In this document: piece after piece, positions 26,192 through 35,361 of the stretch
Numbering within the stretch: the first letter of the stretch is position 1
Layout: the number at the start of each line of letters is the position of its first letter
NCBI GenBank assembly: GCA_965662775.1
Contig: CBFIIW010000002.1
Location: 1-64,000, forward strand
Reading direction: 5' to 3'
Source of the DNA: UBA7985 sp002690455
GTDB lineage: Bacteria; Pseudomonadota; Alphaproteobacteria; UBA7985
Length of the DNA stretch: 64,000 nucleotides
Translations under genes and position numbers: made by a program
The notes under the pieces: model-generated
What the model was told of the DNA's origin: nothing
The model's database searches: none
Seen by the model: only the letters and a program-made list of their open reading frames with translations

Positions 26192-26583
26192 TCTGGCTGT
26201 CCGTCGCGATGGGCGGTGCGCTTGGGGCCTGCTTGCGCTATGCCCTATTCCTGTCAATCGGAACCGTCAGCGGATTTCCGCTTGCAACCTTTTTAGCCAA
26301 TGCAGGTGGGTCGCTGGCGCTGGGGTTTCTCGCTGCGCTGTTCCGAGGGGAGTCGGCGGGTACCTTTGATTGGGACAGCCCGCTGCGGTTGTTTCTATTG
26401 GTTGGGGTGCTGGGCGCGTTAACGACCTTTTCGACCTTTGCTCTTGAGGCAGTGGATGCCGTGCGGTCTGGCCGGGTCGGGTTGGCGATGATCTATGTCT
26501 CGGGGACAGTGTTGATTACGCTGGTGGGCTGCTGGGTTGGTTTTCTACTGGGGCAGGCGATGGGATCTTCCCTTGGCCGTTGA
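26188..26583 (+). CDS. crcB: Fluoride efflux channel CrcB/Fluc
   Basis: 131 residues, four membrane helices. GGALGACLRY at residues 6-15 and GVLGALTTFSTFALE near 71-85 (the TTFST fluoride-lining motif) are diagnostic. LATFLANAGGSLALGFL contains the conserved Asn. The family works as dual-topology dimers that export fluoride. Its ATG overlaps the rarA stop. No fluoride riboswitch lies ahead of it, because the gene is inside an operon. Confidence 0.93.
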   Translation: MIWLSVAMGGALGACLRYALFLSIGTVSGFPLATFLANAGGSLALGFLAALFRGESAGTFDWDSPLRLFLLVGVLGALTTFSTFALEAVDAVRSGRVGLAMIYVSGTVLITLVGCWVGFLLGQAMGSSLGR

Positions 26584-27517
26584 AATCATCATTGAAGCGG
26601 ATCAGGCTGGCCAGCGGCTCGATCGTCTCGTGAAGACACTGGCACCTCAGACCGGTTTTGGCGCACTCCAGAAGTGGTTCAGGACCGGGCAGGTACGCCT
26701 CAACGGCAAGCGGGTCAAAGGCGCTGAGCGGGTCGCGGTTGGCGATCTGCTGCGCCTGCCCCCGCAGGCTGCCGGTGATCCAATCGTAAGCCGCGATGCT
26801 GCAGACGCGCAAACGTCAGCTGATCCCCGATTGGTCGAAAGCTTGCGTTCGGTCATCCTGCTGGATCACGGCCCGGTGCTGGCCTTTGACAAGCCCGCGG
26901 GATTAGCCGTTCAGGGAGGAAGTCGGACCACTCGACATGTCGACGGCGCCTTGCCTGCGTTTGCCGGTGAGGGTGGAGAGATTCCGCGGCTCGTTCATCG
27001 GTTGGACCGGGATACTTCCGGCGTGCTGGTCACCGGCCGGGGTCGTGCGGCAGCGGCGGCACTGACCCGTGCGTTTGCCGCACGGGAGGCTCGCAAAACC
27101 TACTTCGCGCTGGTAGCGGGCTGGCCAGAAGGGCTGGAAGCTGGCGTCATCGATGCGCCGCTGCGCAAGGGTCGAGTGGGTGGTGAAGAGCGCGTCTTCG
27201 TCGATTCTGAAGGCCATGCGGACGCTCAGACAGCTGAAACCCTGTTTCATGTTGAACGCCGAGGGGCGGACGGACGGGTGTTGCTGTCGCTGGAGCCTCG
27301 CACAGGTCGCACGCACCAGCTGCGGGTTCATCTGGCACACGCAGGTGGGGCAATCTTGGGGGATGGTAAGTACGGGCAGAGTCTGTCTTCCAACTGGCGG
27401 GCGCCGCGACGGCTATATCTGCATGCGGCCCGGCTGGAAATTGAACATCCTGACGGTGGTCTTCTGAAGCTAGATGCACCTCTGCCATCTGCTTTTTCTG
27501 AGGCGTTGGACGCTTGA
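26573..27517 (+). CDS. RluC/RluD-type pseudouridine synthase
   Basis: 314 residues from a TTG start at 26573. An N-terminal S4 RNA-binding domain (GQRLDRLVKTL..., KWFRTGQVRLNGKRV) leads to the RluA-type catalytic domain, with HRLDRDTSGVL holding the catalytic Asp and RTGRTHQLRVHLAHAG near the C-terminus. It likely modifies 23S rRNA (the RluC or RluD sites cannot be separated here). The start is uncertain: a TTG at 26537 is also in frame. Both lie inside the end of crcB, and the chosen one keeps the usual N-terminus (AVEIIIEADQAG). Confidence 0.88.
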   Translation: MAVEIIIEADQAGQRLDRLVKTLAPQTGFGALQKWFRTGQVRLNGKRVKGAERVAVGDLLRLPPQAAGDPIVSRDAADAQTSADPRLVESLRSVILLDHGPVLAFDKPAGLAVQGGSRTTRHVDGALPAFAGEGGEIPRLVHRLDRDTSGVLVTGRGRAAAAALTRAFAAREARKTYFALVAGWPEGLEAGVIDAPLRKGRVGGEERVFVDSEGHADAQTAETLFHVERRGADGRVLLSLEPRTGRTHQLRVHLAHAGGAILGDGKYGQSLSSNWRAPRRLYLHAARLEIEHPDGGLLKLDAPLPSAFSEALDA

Positions 27518-27589
27518 CCCGCCCTGTAGCAGCGTTACACCAAACCCAGCCCGGCGCGTCCGGTCATTTTCCTTAGTCCAGAGTTTCCG

Positions 27590-28363
27590 GTGACCCAGAA
27601 CCCCAGATCGATATCCCGTGCCACTGCAACGGCAGCATCCGCTTCAGGCGCTTTAGGTGCTTCAAACCGTAAAGGTGTGTGGCCGCACCGCTTCAAGCTT
27701 CTGGCCTTTGATATGGACGGAACGCTGATCGATAGTCTTGCGGCGATCGTGGATGCGAGCGTGGAGGCCTTTGCCGATTCGCCCTATCCGACCCCAAGTG
27801 CAGAGCAGGTACGGCAAGTTGTGGGGCTGCCGCTGGAAATGTGTGTTGAGCACTGGGCCCCGCAGGCCAGCCATCAGCAGGTGTTGGCGTTGGCTGAGGC
27901 CTACCGCCGTGCCTTCCGCGGACAACGAGAGCGGGGCGAAATTAGTGAGCAACCTTATGAAGGCGTGGCGTCCACGCTTGCCGCTTTGAAAGCAGATGAA
28001 ACCTTCATGGCTGTGGTGACGGGCAAGGATCGCCGTGGTCTGGACAGCGTTCTTGCTCATCATGATTTCGGCCACTTCTTTCACTCTCTACAAACGCCTG
28101 ACAACAATCCCAGCAAGCCTGCGCCAGATATGGTTTGGACAGCCAACCGGGAGACTGCGACTGACCCGCGCGATACTGTCGTTATTGGCGATACCAGCTT
28201 TGATATGGAAATGGCCCGCAACGCGGGTGCCTTTGCCGTTGGTGTGACTTATGGCAACCATGAACCAAATGTGCTGCGCCGATCTGGCGCTCACGTGCTG
28301 ATCCATTCTTTCGCTGAGCTGCCCCGTGCACTGGCGGAGCTGAGCGAGGCGGGGGCACCCTGA
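27590..28363 (+). CDS. HAD family hydrolase (phosphoglycolate phosphatase-like)
   Basis: 257 residues. HAD motif I is FDMDGTLIDS (about 40-49), motif II is in MAVVTGKDRRGL, and motif III/IV is VIGDTSFDMEMARNAG. A helical cap lies between I and II. It is a cytosolic phosphatase of the Gph/PGMB group; the substrate is not determined. The start is GTG 27590 with weak SD support, and the first 30 residues are low-complexity (Ala/Ser/Thr), so a later start such as GTG 27677 is possible. The stop overlaps the start of the ATP12 gene (TGATG). Confidence 0.87.
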   Translation: MTQNPRSISRATATAASASGALGASNRKGVWPHRFKLLAFDMDGTLIDSLAAIVDASVEAFADSPYPTPSAEQVRQVVGLPLEMCVEHWAPQASHQQVLALAEAYRRAFRGQRERGEISEQPYEGVASTLAALKADETFMAVVTGKDRRGLDSVLAHHDFGHFFHSLQTPDNNPSKPAPDMVWTANRETATDPRDTVVIGDTSFDMEMARNAGAFAVGVTYGNHEPNVLRRSGAHVLIHSFAELPRALAELSEAGAP

Positions 28364-29106
28364 TGAAGACCGGCGGGAGCGGCGAAGCGGGAAAGATCCG
28401 CAAGTTTTACAAGCAAGTCAGCGTCGAGGCGCGAGGTGAAGCCGGTGTAGGCTGGCGTGTGATGCTCGATGCGAACGAGCTCAAGACTACGGCCAAGCGC
28501 GATCTTCACCTGCCGTCGCGGTCTCTGGCAATGGCGGTAGCGCACGAGTGGAACGCGCAGGAGCGCGACATCCTGCCCCAGACCATGCCGGTGACGCAGT
28601 TGGTGTTCACCGGGTTGGACAATTTTGCCGACGTGCTCGACGAGATCCGCGATGAAACCGCGCACTACGGTGAGACTGACCTGTTGTGCTACCGTGTGAC
28701 CGAACCCCGGGCGCTTGCCGCGATCCAGGACGAGCAGTGGCAGCCGCTGCTGGACTGGGCGGCGAAGCAACTGGACGCACCGCTCACCGTTACGCGGGGG
28801 ATCATGGCTGTGACTCAGCCGCGGCAGTCCGTGGCTGCCCTGCGTCGACCGCTGGCGCGACTGGACGTGCTTCATATCACGGCCCTGCGGACTCTGGTCG
28901 GCGCGACCGGCAGTCTGGTCCTTGCGCTGGCAGTCTACTTCGGTCGTTTGTCGCCAAAGCAAGCTGTAGAGCTTGCCACGGTGGAGGAGTGCTTCCAGAT
29001 CGAGACCTGGGGGTCGGATGAGGAGCTCGAGGCTACGCTTATGGGAAAGCTGGAGGACGCGGAAGCCGCCGGCGTGATACTGAGCAGCCTTAGCCGCAGC
29101 GACTGA
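28363..29106 (+). CDS. ATP12 family F1-ATPase assembly chaperone
   Basis: 247 residues matching the alphaproteobacterial/mitochondrial ATP12 family: KFYKQVSVEARGEAGVGWRVMLDANELKT at the N-terminus (about 14-42, given in part), AMAVAHEWNAQ near 56-66, and WGSDEELEA near the end. ATP12 binds the F1 alpha subunit during ATP synthase assembly. It is coupled by a TGATG overlap to the HAD gene. This family is largely restricted to alphaproteobacteria and mitochondria, supporting the taxonomic call. Confidence 0.9.
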   Translation: MKTGGSGEAGKIRKFYKQVSVEARGEAGVGWRVMLDANELKTTAKRDLHLPSRSLAMAVAHEWNAQERDILPQTMPVTQLVFTGLDNFADVLDEIRDETAHYGETDLLCYRVTEPRALAAIQDEQWQPLLDWAAKQLDAPLTVTRGIMAVTQPRQSVAALRRPLARLDVLHITALRTLVGATGSLVLALAVYFGRLSPKQAVELATVEECFQIETWGSDEELEATLMGKLEDAEAAGVILSSLSRSD

Positions 29107-29191
29107 GATCCGCCGTGTGGTGCAAAACGCAGTCGCACCGAACCAACACCCGGCGATATAAATGCCGGAGAGGAGCAGGGAGAAAAAGGCC

Positions 29192-30724
29192 ATGCCCAAC
29201 CACGTCGCCGAACTGGCACGTCGTCGCGAACGCGCCCGACTGGGCGGTGGTCAGGACCGTATCGATGCTCAGCATAACCGCGGAAAGCTGACGGCGCGGG
29301 AACGGTTGGAGGTGTTACTCGACCCCGATACCTTTGAAGAATTCGATATGTTCGTCGAGCACCGCGCAACTGACTTTGGCATGCAGGACCAACGCATTCC
29401 CGGTGATGGCGTAGTGACCGGTACCGGGCTGATCAATGGCCGTAGGACCTTCGTATACAGTCAGGATTTCACCGTATTCGGCGGCTCACTCTCGGAGGCT
29501 CATGCGGAGAAAATCTGCAAGGTCATGGAGCAGGCGATGCGCGTTGGCGCCCCGGTAATTGGACTGGCGGATAGTGGGGGTGCACGCATTCAGGACGGCG
29601 TAGCCAGCCTTGGCGGTTACGCGGACGTGTTCCAGCAGAACGTGCTCGCCAGCGGTGTCGTGCCGCAGATTTCTATGATCATGGGCCCCTGTGCGGGCGG
29701 GGCGGTCTATTCCCCCGCCATTACCGATTTCATTTTCATGGTGCGCGATACCTCCTACATGTTTGTCACCGGGCCCGACGTGGTAAAAACCGTGACACAC
29801 GAAGACATCACGCAGGAAGCACTCGGCGGTGCCTCAACCCACACCCGAGTTAGCGGTGTGGCTGACGCAGCGTTTGACAACGATATCGACGCCTTGCTGA
29901 ACCTGCGCCGGTTTTTCGATTTCCTACCGCTGAACAATCGAGCGAGCGCCCCGATGCGGGCAACGATTGACGACCCCCGCCGCGATATCCATGCGCTCGA
30001 TCGTTTGGTGCCCGAAGACCCGAGCAAGCCCTATGACATGAAGGAAGTCATCGACAGGATTGTTGACGAACGGGAGTTCTTTGAACTGCAACCCGATTTC
30101 GCTGCCAACATCATCACGGGAATGGCACGGATGGACGGTTCTACTGTGGGTGTCGTTGCCAATCAGCCAATGGAGCAGGCAGGTTGTCTTGATATCGACG
30201 CCAGCCGAAAAGCTGCGCGTTTCATTCGCTTCTGTGATGCCTTTAACATTCCAGTGGTGACGCTGGTGGACGTGCCAGGTTTTCTGCCGGGCAAAGATCA
30301 GGAGCACAATGGCATCATCCGCCATGGTGCTAAGCTGCTCTACGCCTACGCCGAGTGCACCGTACCAAAGGTTACAGTAATCACGCGCAAGGCCTATGGT
30401 GGCGCCTACGATGTCATGGCCTCCAAGCACCTGCGCGGGGATGCTAATTTTGCCTGGCCCACTGCAGAAATTGCCGTAATGGGGGCCAAGGGTGCGGTGG
30501 AAATCATCTTCCGTAGAGAGGCTGACGACCCCGCACAACTCCAGCGCCGGACAGATGAATATCAGGAAGCCTTTGCCAATCCCTTTGTCGCCGCGAAGCG
30601 AGGCTACATCGACGACGTAATCATGCCTCATGGCACACGTCGCCGAATCATCCAGTCGCTGGAAATGTTAAAAACCAAAAAACTGGAAAACCCCTGGCGC
30701 AAGCACGGCAACATACCGCTATAG
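29192..30724 (+). CDS. pccB: Acyl-CoA carboxylase carboxyltransferase subunit, propionyl-CoA carboxylase beta type
   Basis: 510 residues, the usual PccB length. The N-terminal half has RGKLTARERLEVLLDPDTFEE. The crotonase-fold halves contain GGARIQDGVASLGGY, MGPCAGGAVYSPAITDF and, C-terminally, KAYGGAYDVMASKHLRGD. It transfers carboxyl from biotin to propionyl-CoA to give methylmalonyl-CoA. The ATG at 29192 follows GGGAG. An upstream ATG (29162) would add ten charged residues. The biotin-carrying alpha subunit is not in this window. Confidence 0.92.
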   Translation: MPNHVAELARRRERARLGGGQDRIDAQHNRGKLTARERLEVLLDPDTFEEFDMFVEHRATDFGMQDQRIPGDGVVTGTGLINGRRTFVYSQDFTVFGGSLSEAHAEKICKVMEQAMRVGAPVIGLADSGGARIQDGVASLGGYADVFQQNVLASGVVPQISMIMGPCAGGAVYSPAITDFIFMVRDTSYMFVTGPDVVKTVTHEDITQEALGGASTHTRVSGVADAAFDNDIDALLNLRRFFDFLPLNNRASAPMRATIDDPRRDIHALDRLVPEDPSKPYDMKEVIDRIVDEREFFELQPDFAANIITGMARMDGSTVGVVANQPMEQAGCLDIDASRKAARFIRFCDAFNIPVVTLVDVPGFLPGKDQEHNGIIRHGAKLLYAYAECTVPKVTVITRKAYGGAYDVMASKHLRGDANFAWPTAEIAVMGAKGAVEIIFRREADDPAQLQRRTDEYQEAFANPFVAAKRGYIDDVIMPHGTRRRIIQSLEMLKTKKLENPWRKHGNIPL

Positions 30725-30810
30725 GCAGCAAAATGGCGGCGGGTTTTCGCCCTGTGGCGACCCGGCTATAACGAACGGCGCGACTGCGCACCGCATCCAA
30801 AGGGATCTTC

Positions 30811-33800
30811 ATGCTTCGTCTGAGCATCTTCATCGCGGCACTGATTGGCGTATTCATCGCGGCACTGAGTCTCACACCACGACTGCTGACCCCTGCCGAC
30901 TATCGCGCCCCTGCTCTCATGGGGCTAAGCAGCGCTTTGGGGCAGCCCGTCGAGGCAGGACAAGACGCGGCGATCCGGCTGCTACCCCGACCACGCTTGC
31001 AGCTAACGGACATTCGCGTACTGGGTGATGGAGAGCGCACCGGCGATATTCTGCTCGCCGCCGATACCGCCACCTTCGACCTTCGCGCCAGTGCGTTGGT
31101 GACAGGAAAGCTCGTGGTGGAAGCGGTTGAACTGGACCGTCCAGTGATCTTCCTTACTCGCGCCGAAGACGGGTCTGTCACCTTCGGTGCTGCGCCACTG
31201 TTTTCTGGCTTGTCCGGTCGGCGAGACGCTCCGGCGTCACTGTCGTTGCTCAGCCTTTCTCGGGGTGAGTTGCTCTATACTGACGTGCCACTGGGGCAGT
31301 CCCTGCGTTTGGGCATCGACACGCTGCAGGTTGAGCAGGTCGAGGGCTATGCCTTTCAGGCGCGGGGTAAAGTCACGGCCGGACAGGCTCCCTTTGACAT
31401 CGACGTCGCCTTTGTCCCCGTGGCCAGCGAGCGGGGCGAGCGGGGTTTCGACATCGACGTTCAAGGACGGGACGGGCGCAGCTTCGCCCTGAGCGGGGAG
31501 ATCGATGACAAGTTTTCCTCGTCTCTGATTGTGCGGGAGGATCTGGGCTGGAAACTGCGTGCAGATGGTTTTCGCCACCCTTTGCTGGCCCGAATTGGCC
31601 TTGATGAGGGGCAGGGGGTTCGCGTTGAATCACGGGTGTTGAGCGACCAGGAAGGCTATGATTTTCCCGGCCTGACCCTGAGTCTGCCAGAGGGTCAGCA
31701 AATGCGCGGGAAAGCGCGGTTGAGCCCATCGCGCGGTCAGAGTTTCCTCGACCTGGTTCTGTCAGGTTCCGGTATCGCGCTATCAACCGCCGCGTCCGAT
31801 CTGTCGGTACGGGATTGGACAGCGCTGCTGCCCGGCGCTGCTGCCGACCTTGGTGGGCTCGGCCTCCGCTTTGATATCGGGATGCAGGATATGAGACTGC
31901 CGAACGGCACGCAAGTCGAGCGGCTGACCGCAACGGGCGCGTTGACCGCTGACGAGGGCCTGCGCGTGACGGCGCTGCGGGTCAAGACGGAAGACGCCGT
32001 TTCCTTTGATCTTGACCATCTCCAGGTCGCCGGGCCCGATGAGTTGGTCTTCCGCGGCCGCGTGACCGCAGACAGCCCTGCGCGTTTGATTGCCGAACCT
32101 GAACGCGCGCAGCTTGCGGCAAGCCTTGGCCGTTTGAGCTTTCAGGGCGAGGTGGCGCTGGTCGATGGCGCTCTGGCTGTGACCGAGGGACGGGTCGAGA
32201 CCAGTCAGGGTGGCTTCAGCGTTGATGGTGCCCCGTTCCTCCTGGACGCTGTTTCGGGGCTGGGCGCGGCGCGGCTGTCAGTGGACGTGGAGACCCTCGA
32301 TCTCGGCTCTTGGGCTCCGGATCTCGACGTGAGTGCCCTGCCCACCCTCGCGGAGCAGGGCCGGGTGCTCACCGAACGGATGCGTGCACTGGGCGCGGGA
32401 ACACTCTCCATCCGGGCGGGTACGGCGACACTGGGGCCACGAAGCTTTCGCGATTTTGAAGCCGAGGTCGAGACGCTGGGTGATCGCAGCCAAGTGCTCG
32501 ATGTCGGCTTTCTCGACGAAGACGGCAACTACGTCCATGCCATCACCCGCTTTGATAATAGTGGTGCCGTGCTGCAATCAGGGCAGATTGACATCACCCT
32601 GAGCGACCGACCACGTTCTGCTGAGCGGGCGCTTGAGCGATTTGCCGGCCCTGCGCTAAGCAATGAACTGCTCGCTCGTGCGGTGGACGTGTTGCCGCTG
32701 GAGCGTCTGAGGCTGCTGCGTCCGACCGCCGACCGACCGTGGGAGCTGAGCCTGATCAGCCCGGACACAGACCTGTCGGCGACGCTTCCCGACGCAGAGG
32801 GCAATCAGACATGGTCGTTTACTTCAGTTGGGGCCGCGGATCTGCTTGCCATTCTCGGCTTGCCTGAAACGCTGCTACGGGATGCCTCTGCTGGCAGGAC
32901 GGCCGAAGACGCTGGCGGCACTATGATCAGCGGACGCTTCTCCACCGATGAGCTGGTCGGCATCGGAACCGTGTTGGGGGCCAACCTGAGTCTGACCCAG
33001 CTTCCTCCCGATGGAGATGCGCCGCACGCCTCAGCACGCCGTTTGCAACTAACCGTTGATCACCCAGAAGGCAGTGAATTTCTCGGCAGAGTTGGGCTTG
33101 CTGATCTGCAGGTGCCTGTGGGTGAGGGACTGCAGCTTGACCTCAGGTTTGACGTCCCCATGGCCGCCGACACTGTCGCCGCGACCAGCTTTGAACTGGA
33201 GCTGAAACTCGGCGATGATAACGCGGCACAGGGCCGGGGATCATACCATGCTGATACCCGTAGTCTGTCTTTCGTGGGGCAGGTGGAGCAGATTGCCGCC
33301 GCGCACTGGCTGGCCGCTTTGTCCTCGGGCGCTGAAGCAAACCGGCTCTGGCCTCTGCTGGTGGGGTTATCGGGAGACGTCGGGCTTGGTATCGCTGCGC
33401 TCGATGCCGGTGGGCTGGGACAATTGGCCGATGCGGACCTCGCGGTGTCATTCACGCCGGGCCGCTTCGTGGTTGACAGGTTGAGCGGCCAGATCACCGA
33501 TGGCCCCTGGCGCGATGGACAGTTAGACCTCAGCGGAGAAGTGCTGGTGGGGCAGGATGTCTTTACCGATCTGGCCATTTCCGTCACCGACGCGCGCCCC
33601 GTTTTCCAGCCGGCTTTGAATACGGCGCTGGCCTTTGAAGCGATCAGCTTCTTAGCGGAGAGCTTTCAGGCCCGCGCGCCTGATTTCGCGGGCCTGTTGC
33701 AGGCCGGGTCTGCGAGCTTCGAAGTGCAGGGCGTTGCTCGGTTAGAGCTGGCATTGACAGCAATTAACGCGGCAGAGGAGTTGCTTACCGGGCCTTGGGA

Positions 33801-34137
33801 GCGCTTCCTCACTGGGCCGCAGGGCATTGCCGCGTACGAGGATTTGCGGACGCTGTTCTTTGACGGCAAGGCGGCCCTGACAGGTCTGGTTCACCTAGAT
33901 CAAGGCGTGATGACCACCAGCACGCTGACGCTCGCCGGGCGGCGGGGTACGCTGCTGGCAAAGGCCGGTTTGGCACTTACAGGTCAGTCTCCTGCAGATT
34001 GGGCGGCAATCGCGCTTGATGGTGATGGGCCGACGCGCATTGAACTGTACAGCGCAGATGACACCGAACTGGTAGAGCAGGTGCTGCTGATCAGTGGTCC
34101 GGTGGCGAACCCGGCTCAATTGGCGATAGAGCGCTAA
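30811..34137 (+). CDS. AsmA-family protein (large, membrane-anchored)
   Basis: 1108 residues. One N-terminal membrane anchor (about 3-24) is followed by a long periplasmic region rich in amphipathic beta strands. The N-terminal AsmA signature reads APALMGLSSALGQPVEAG...LLPRPRLQLTDIRV (split over about 33-70), and the C-terminus has the AsmA_2-like GVARLELALTAINAAEELLTGPW and STLTLAGRRGTLLAKAGLAL. AsmA-like proteins (TamB, YhdP, AsmA) are bridge-like carriers moving phospholipid to the outer membrane. The last 47 nt overlap the convergent RHH gene. Confidence 0.85.
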   Translation: MLRLSIFIAALIGVFIAALSLTPRLLTPADYRAPALMGLSSALGQPVEAGQDAAIRLLPRPRLQLTDIRVLGDGERTGDILLAADTATFDLRASALVTGKLVVEAVELDRPVIFLTRAEDGSVTFGAAPLFSGLSGRRDAPASLSLLSLSRGELLYTDVPLGQSLRLGIDTLQVEQVEGYAFQARGKVTAGQAPFDIDVAFVPVASERGERGFDIDVQGRDGRSFALSGEIDDKFSSSLIVREDLGWKLRADGFRHPLLARIGLDEGQGVRVESRVLSDQEGYDFPGLTLSLPEGQQMRGKARLSPSRGQSFLDLVLSGSGIALSTAASDLSVRDWTALLPGAAADLGGLGLRFDIGMQDMRLPNGTQVERLTATGALTADEGLRVTALRVKTEDAVSFDLDHLQVAGPDELVFRGRVTADSPARLIAEPERAQLAASLGRLSFQGEVALVDGALAVTEGRVETSQGGFSVDGAPFLLDAVSGLGAARLSVDVETLDLGSWAPDLDVSALPTLAEQGRVLTERMRALGAGTLSIRAGTATLGPRSFRDFEAEVETLGDRSQVLDVGFLDEDGNYVHAITRFDNSGAVLQSGQIDITLSDRPRSAERALERFAGPALSNELLARAVDVLPLERLRLLRPTADRPWELSLISPDTDLSATLPDAEGNQTWSFTSVGAADLLAILGLPETLLRDASAGRTAEDAGGTMISGRFSTDELVGIGTVLGANLSLTQLPPDGDAPHASARRLQLTVDHPEGSEFLGRVGLADLQVPVGEGLQLDLRFDVPMAADTVAATSFELELKLGDDNAAQGRGSYHADTRSLSFVGQVEQIAAAHWLAALSSGAEANRLWPLLVGLSGDVGLGIAALDAGGLGQLADADLAVSFTPGRFVVDRLSGQITDGPWRDGQLDLSGEVLVGQDVFTDLAISVTDARPVFQPALNTALAFEAISFLAESFQARAPDFAGLLQAGSASFEVQGVARLELALTAINAAEELLTGPWERFLTGPQGIAAYEDLRTLFFDGKAALTGLVHLDQGVMTTSTLTLAGRRGTLLAKAGLALTGQSPADWAAIALDGDGPTRIELYSADDTELVEQVLLISGPVANPAQLAIER

Positions 34138-34420
34138 ACCGTTTTTCCGAACGCTCGGACGCCCTGGCATAGAGCACTTGGCGGATTGCGCTTGGCAGGC
34201 CGTTGTCCCCGCGGATCCGGTCGATAGCAGCAACCAGCGAAGCCAGCGACCGGCCCTGTTCCTGGGCCAGCGCCTGCAGGCCTTGCCAAAACATCGGTTC
34301 GAGCGAAATCGATGTGGCGTGCCCGGCGATTGTCACCGAGCGCTTTATGGGCCGTCGGTCTAGGACGGGCGCGAGCGCTGCCGTTTCCAGCCAGTCTTCA
34401 AAGGATAAGGGATCAGCCAC
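34091..34420 (-). CDS. Ribbon-helix-helix domain protein (RHH_4 family)
   Basis: 109 residues. The central stretch KRSVTIAGHATSISLEPMFWQGLQALAQEQGRSLASLVAAID (about 26-67, given in part by motif) is the alphaproteobacterial RHH_4 domain, a putative DNA-binding regulator of unknown targets. The start is GTG 34420, five bases from the start codon of the divergent gene, so the control elements of each gene lie in the other's coding sequence. The 3' end overlaps the AsmA-like gene by 47 nt. Confidence 0.83.
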   Translation of the reverse strand: MADPLSFEDWLETAALAPVLDRRPIKRSVTIAGHATSISLEPMFWQGLQALAQEQGRSLASLVAAIDRIRGDNGLPSAIRQVLYARASERSEKRFSALSPIEPGSPPDH

Positions 34421-34425
34421 CGATC

Positions 34426-35361
34426 ATGCAGCCTTTCGACACGTTGATTGCCGTAGACTGGTCTGCCGCTTCGGTCCCGGTCAAGGGGGCGAATTCGATT
34501 TGGATCAGCCGCCGAAGCGCCCGCCCTGGCGATCAGGGGCGAAACCGGCTGACCAACTTTTCCACGAGACTCGAAGCTGAACGCTTTCTCTCGCGCGAGA
34601 TCAGGCGCAGTCAGGTTGAGGGTACTCGCCTGCTCATGGGTTTTGATTTTCCCTTTGGCTATCCTGAGGGCTTTGCGGAGCGACTGGCCGACCAGGCAAA
34701 GGCGCGAGGGCTCGATCTGGGTGATGAGCGGAATCTTTGGTGTGTGATCTGGCGGGTGTTTTCCGCGCTGATCGAGGACGATGCCCGAAACGCCAACAAC
34801 CGCTTTGCCGTCGGTGCGGAACTGAATCGCTGGCTTGGATTTGGCGAAGGGCCATTTTGGGGCTGTCCGCGCCATCATGCCGGCCCTGATCTATCGCCGT
34901 TCCGGCCCGCGAAGCACATCCTTTCTGAGCGTCGTATGTGCGAAGTGCCTGTACCCAAGTCCCAGCCCGGCTGGAAGCTTGCCTATGTCGGTTCGGTTGG
35001 CTCCCAAGGGCTGATGGGCATTCCGGTACTCCAGCGCCTGCGCCAGCGTCATGGGGTGGGCGTCTGGCCCTTTGAACCGGTCCCGTCCCAAGGGGCGACA
35101 CAGATTTTTACCGAGCTGTATCTGTCACTGTGGCCGATTCCGGCGATGGGCGGCCCTTGCAAGGATGCTGATCAGGTTAGCGCAATGACAGCCGGTTGGC
35201 GCGGGAACCAGACCGCGCTGGCACGCTGGCTGACGGATCCCTATCCCGCAGCGGTGTTGCGGGAAGAAGGTTGGGTTCTCGGGGTGCCATCACCCTTAAG
35301 TAACGCCGGCTCACTTACGGCGAAAGGCGTCCAGCGTGACGACGTTGTCACCAGCGGCTGA
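34426..35361 (+). CDS. DUF429-like protein of unknown function
   Basis: 311 residues. The N-terminus FDTLIAVDWSAASVPVKG is an RNase H-like strand with a conserved Asp, as in DUF429-type proteins, and LLMGFDFPFGYPEGFAE follows near 66-82. In alphaproteobacterial genomes similar proteins are sometimes labelled molybdopterin-guanine dinucleotide synthesis, which I cannot support from this sequence. ATG 34426 gives the natural N-terminus; a 38-codon longer frame overlaps the divergent RHH gene. The ribosome site is weak. The last 51 nt overlap convergent sspB. Confidence 0.75.
   Translation: MQPFDTLIAVDWSAASVPVKGANSIWISRRSARPGDQGRNRLTNFSTRLEAERFLSREIRRSQVEGTRLLMGFDFPFGYPEGFAERLADQAKARGLDLGDERNLWCVIWRVFSALIEDDARNANNRFAVGAELNRWLGFGEGPFWGCPRHHAGPDLSPFRPAKHILSERRMCEVPVPKSQPGWKLAYVGSVGSQGLMGIPVLQRLRQRHGVGVWPFEPVPSQGATQIFTELYLSLWPIPAMGGPCKDADQVSAMTAGWRGNQTALARWLTDPYPAAVLREEGWVLGVPSPLSNAGSLTAKGVQRDDVVTSG

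Noticed and set aside
28291..29199. 302-codon minus frame over the ATP12 gene
   Set aside because: It is antisense to a recognised gene and has no coherent domain.
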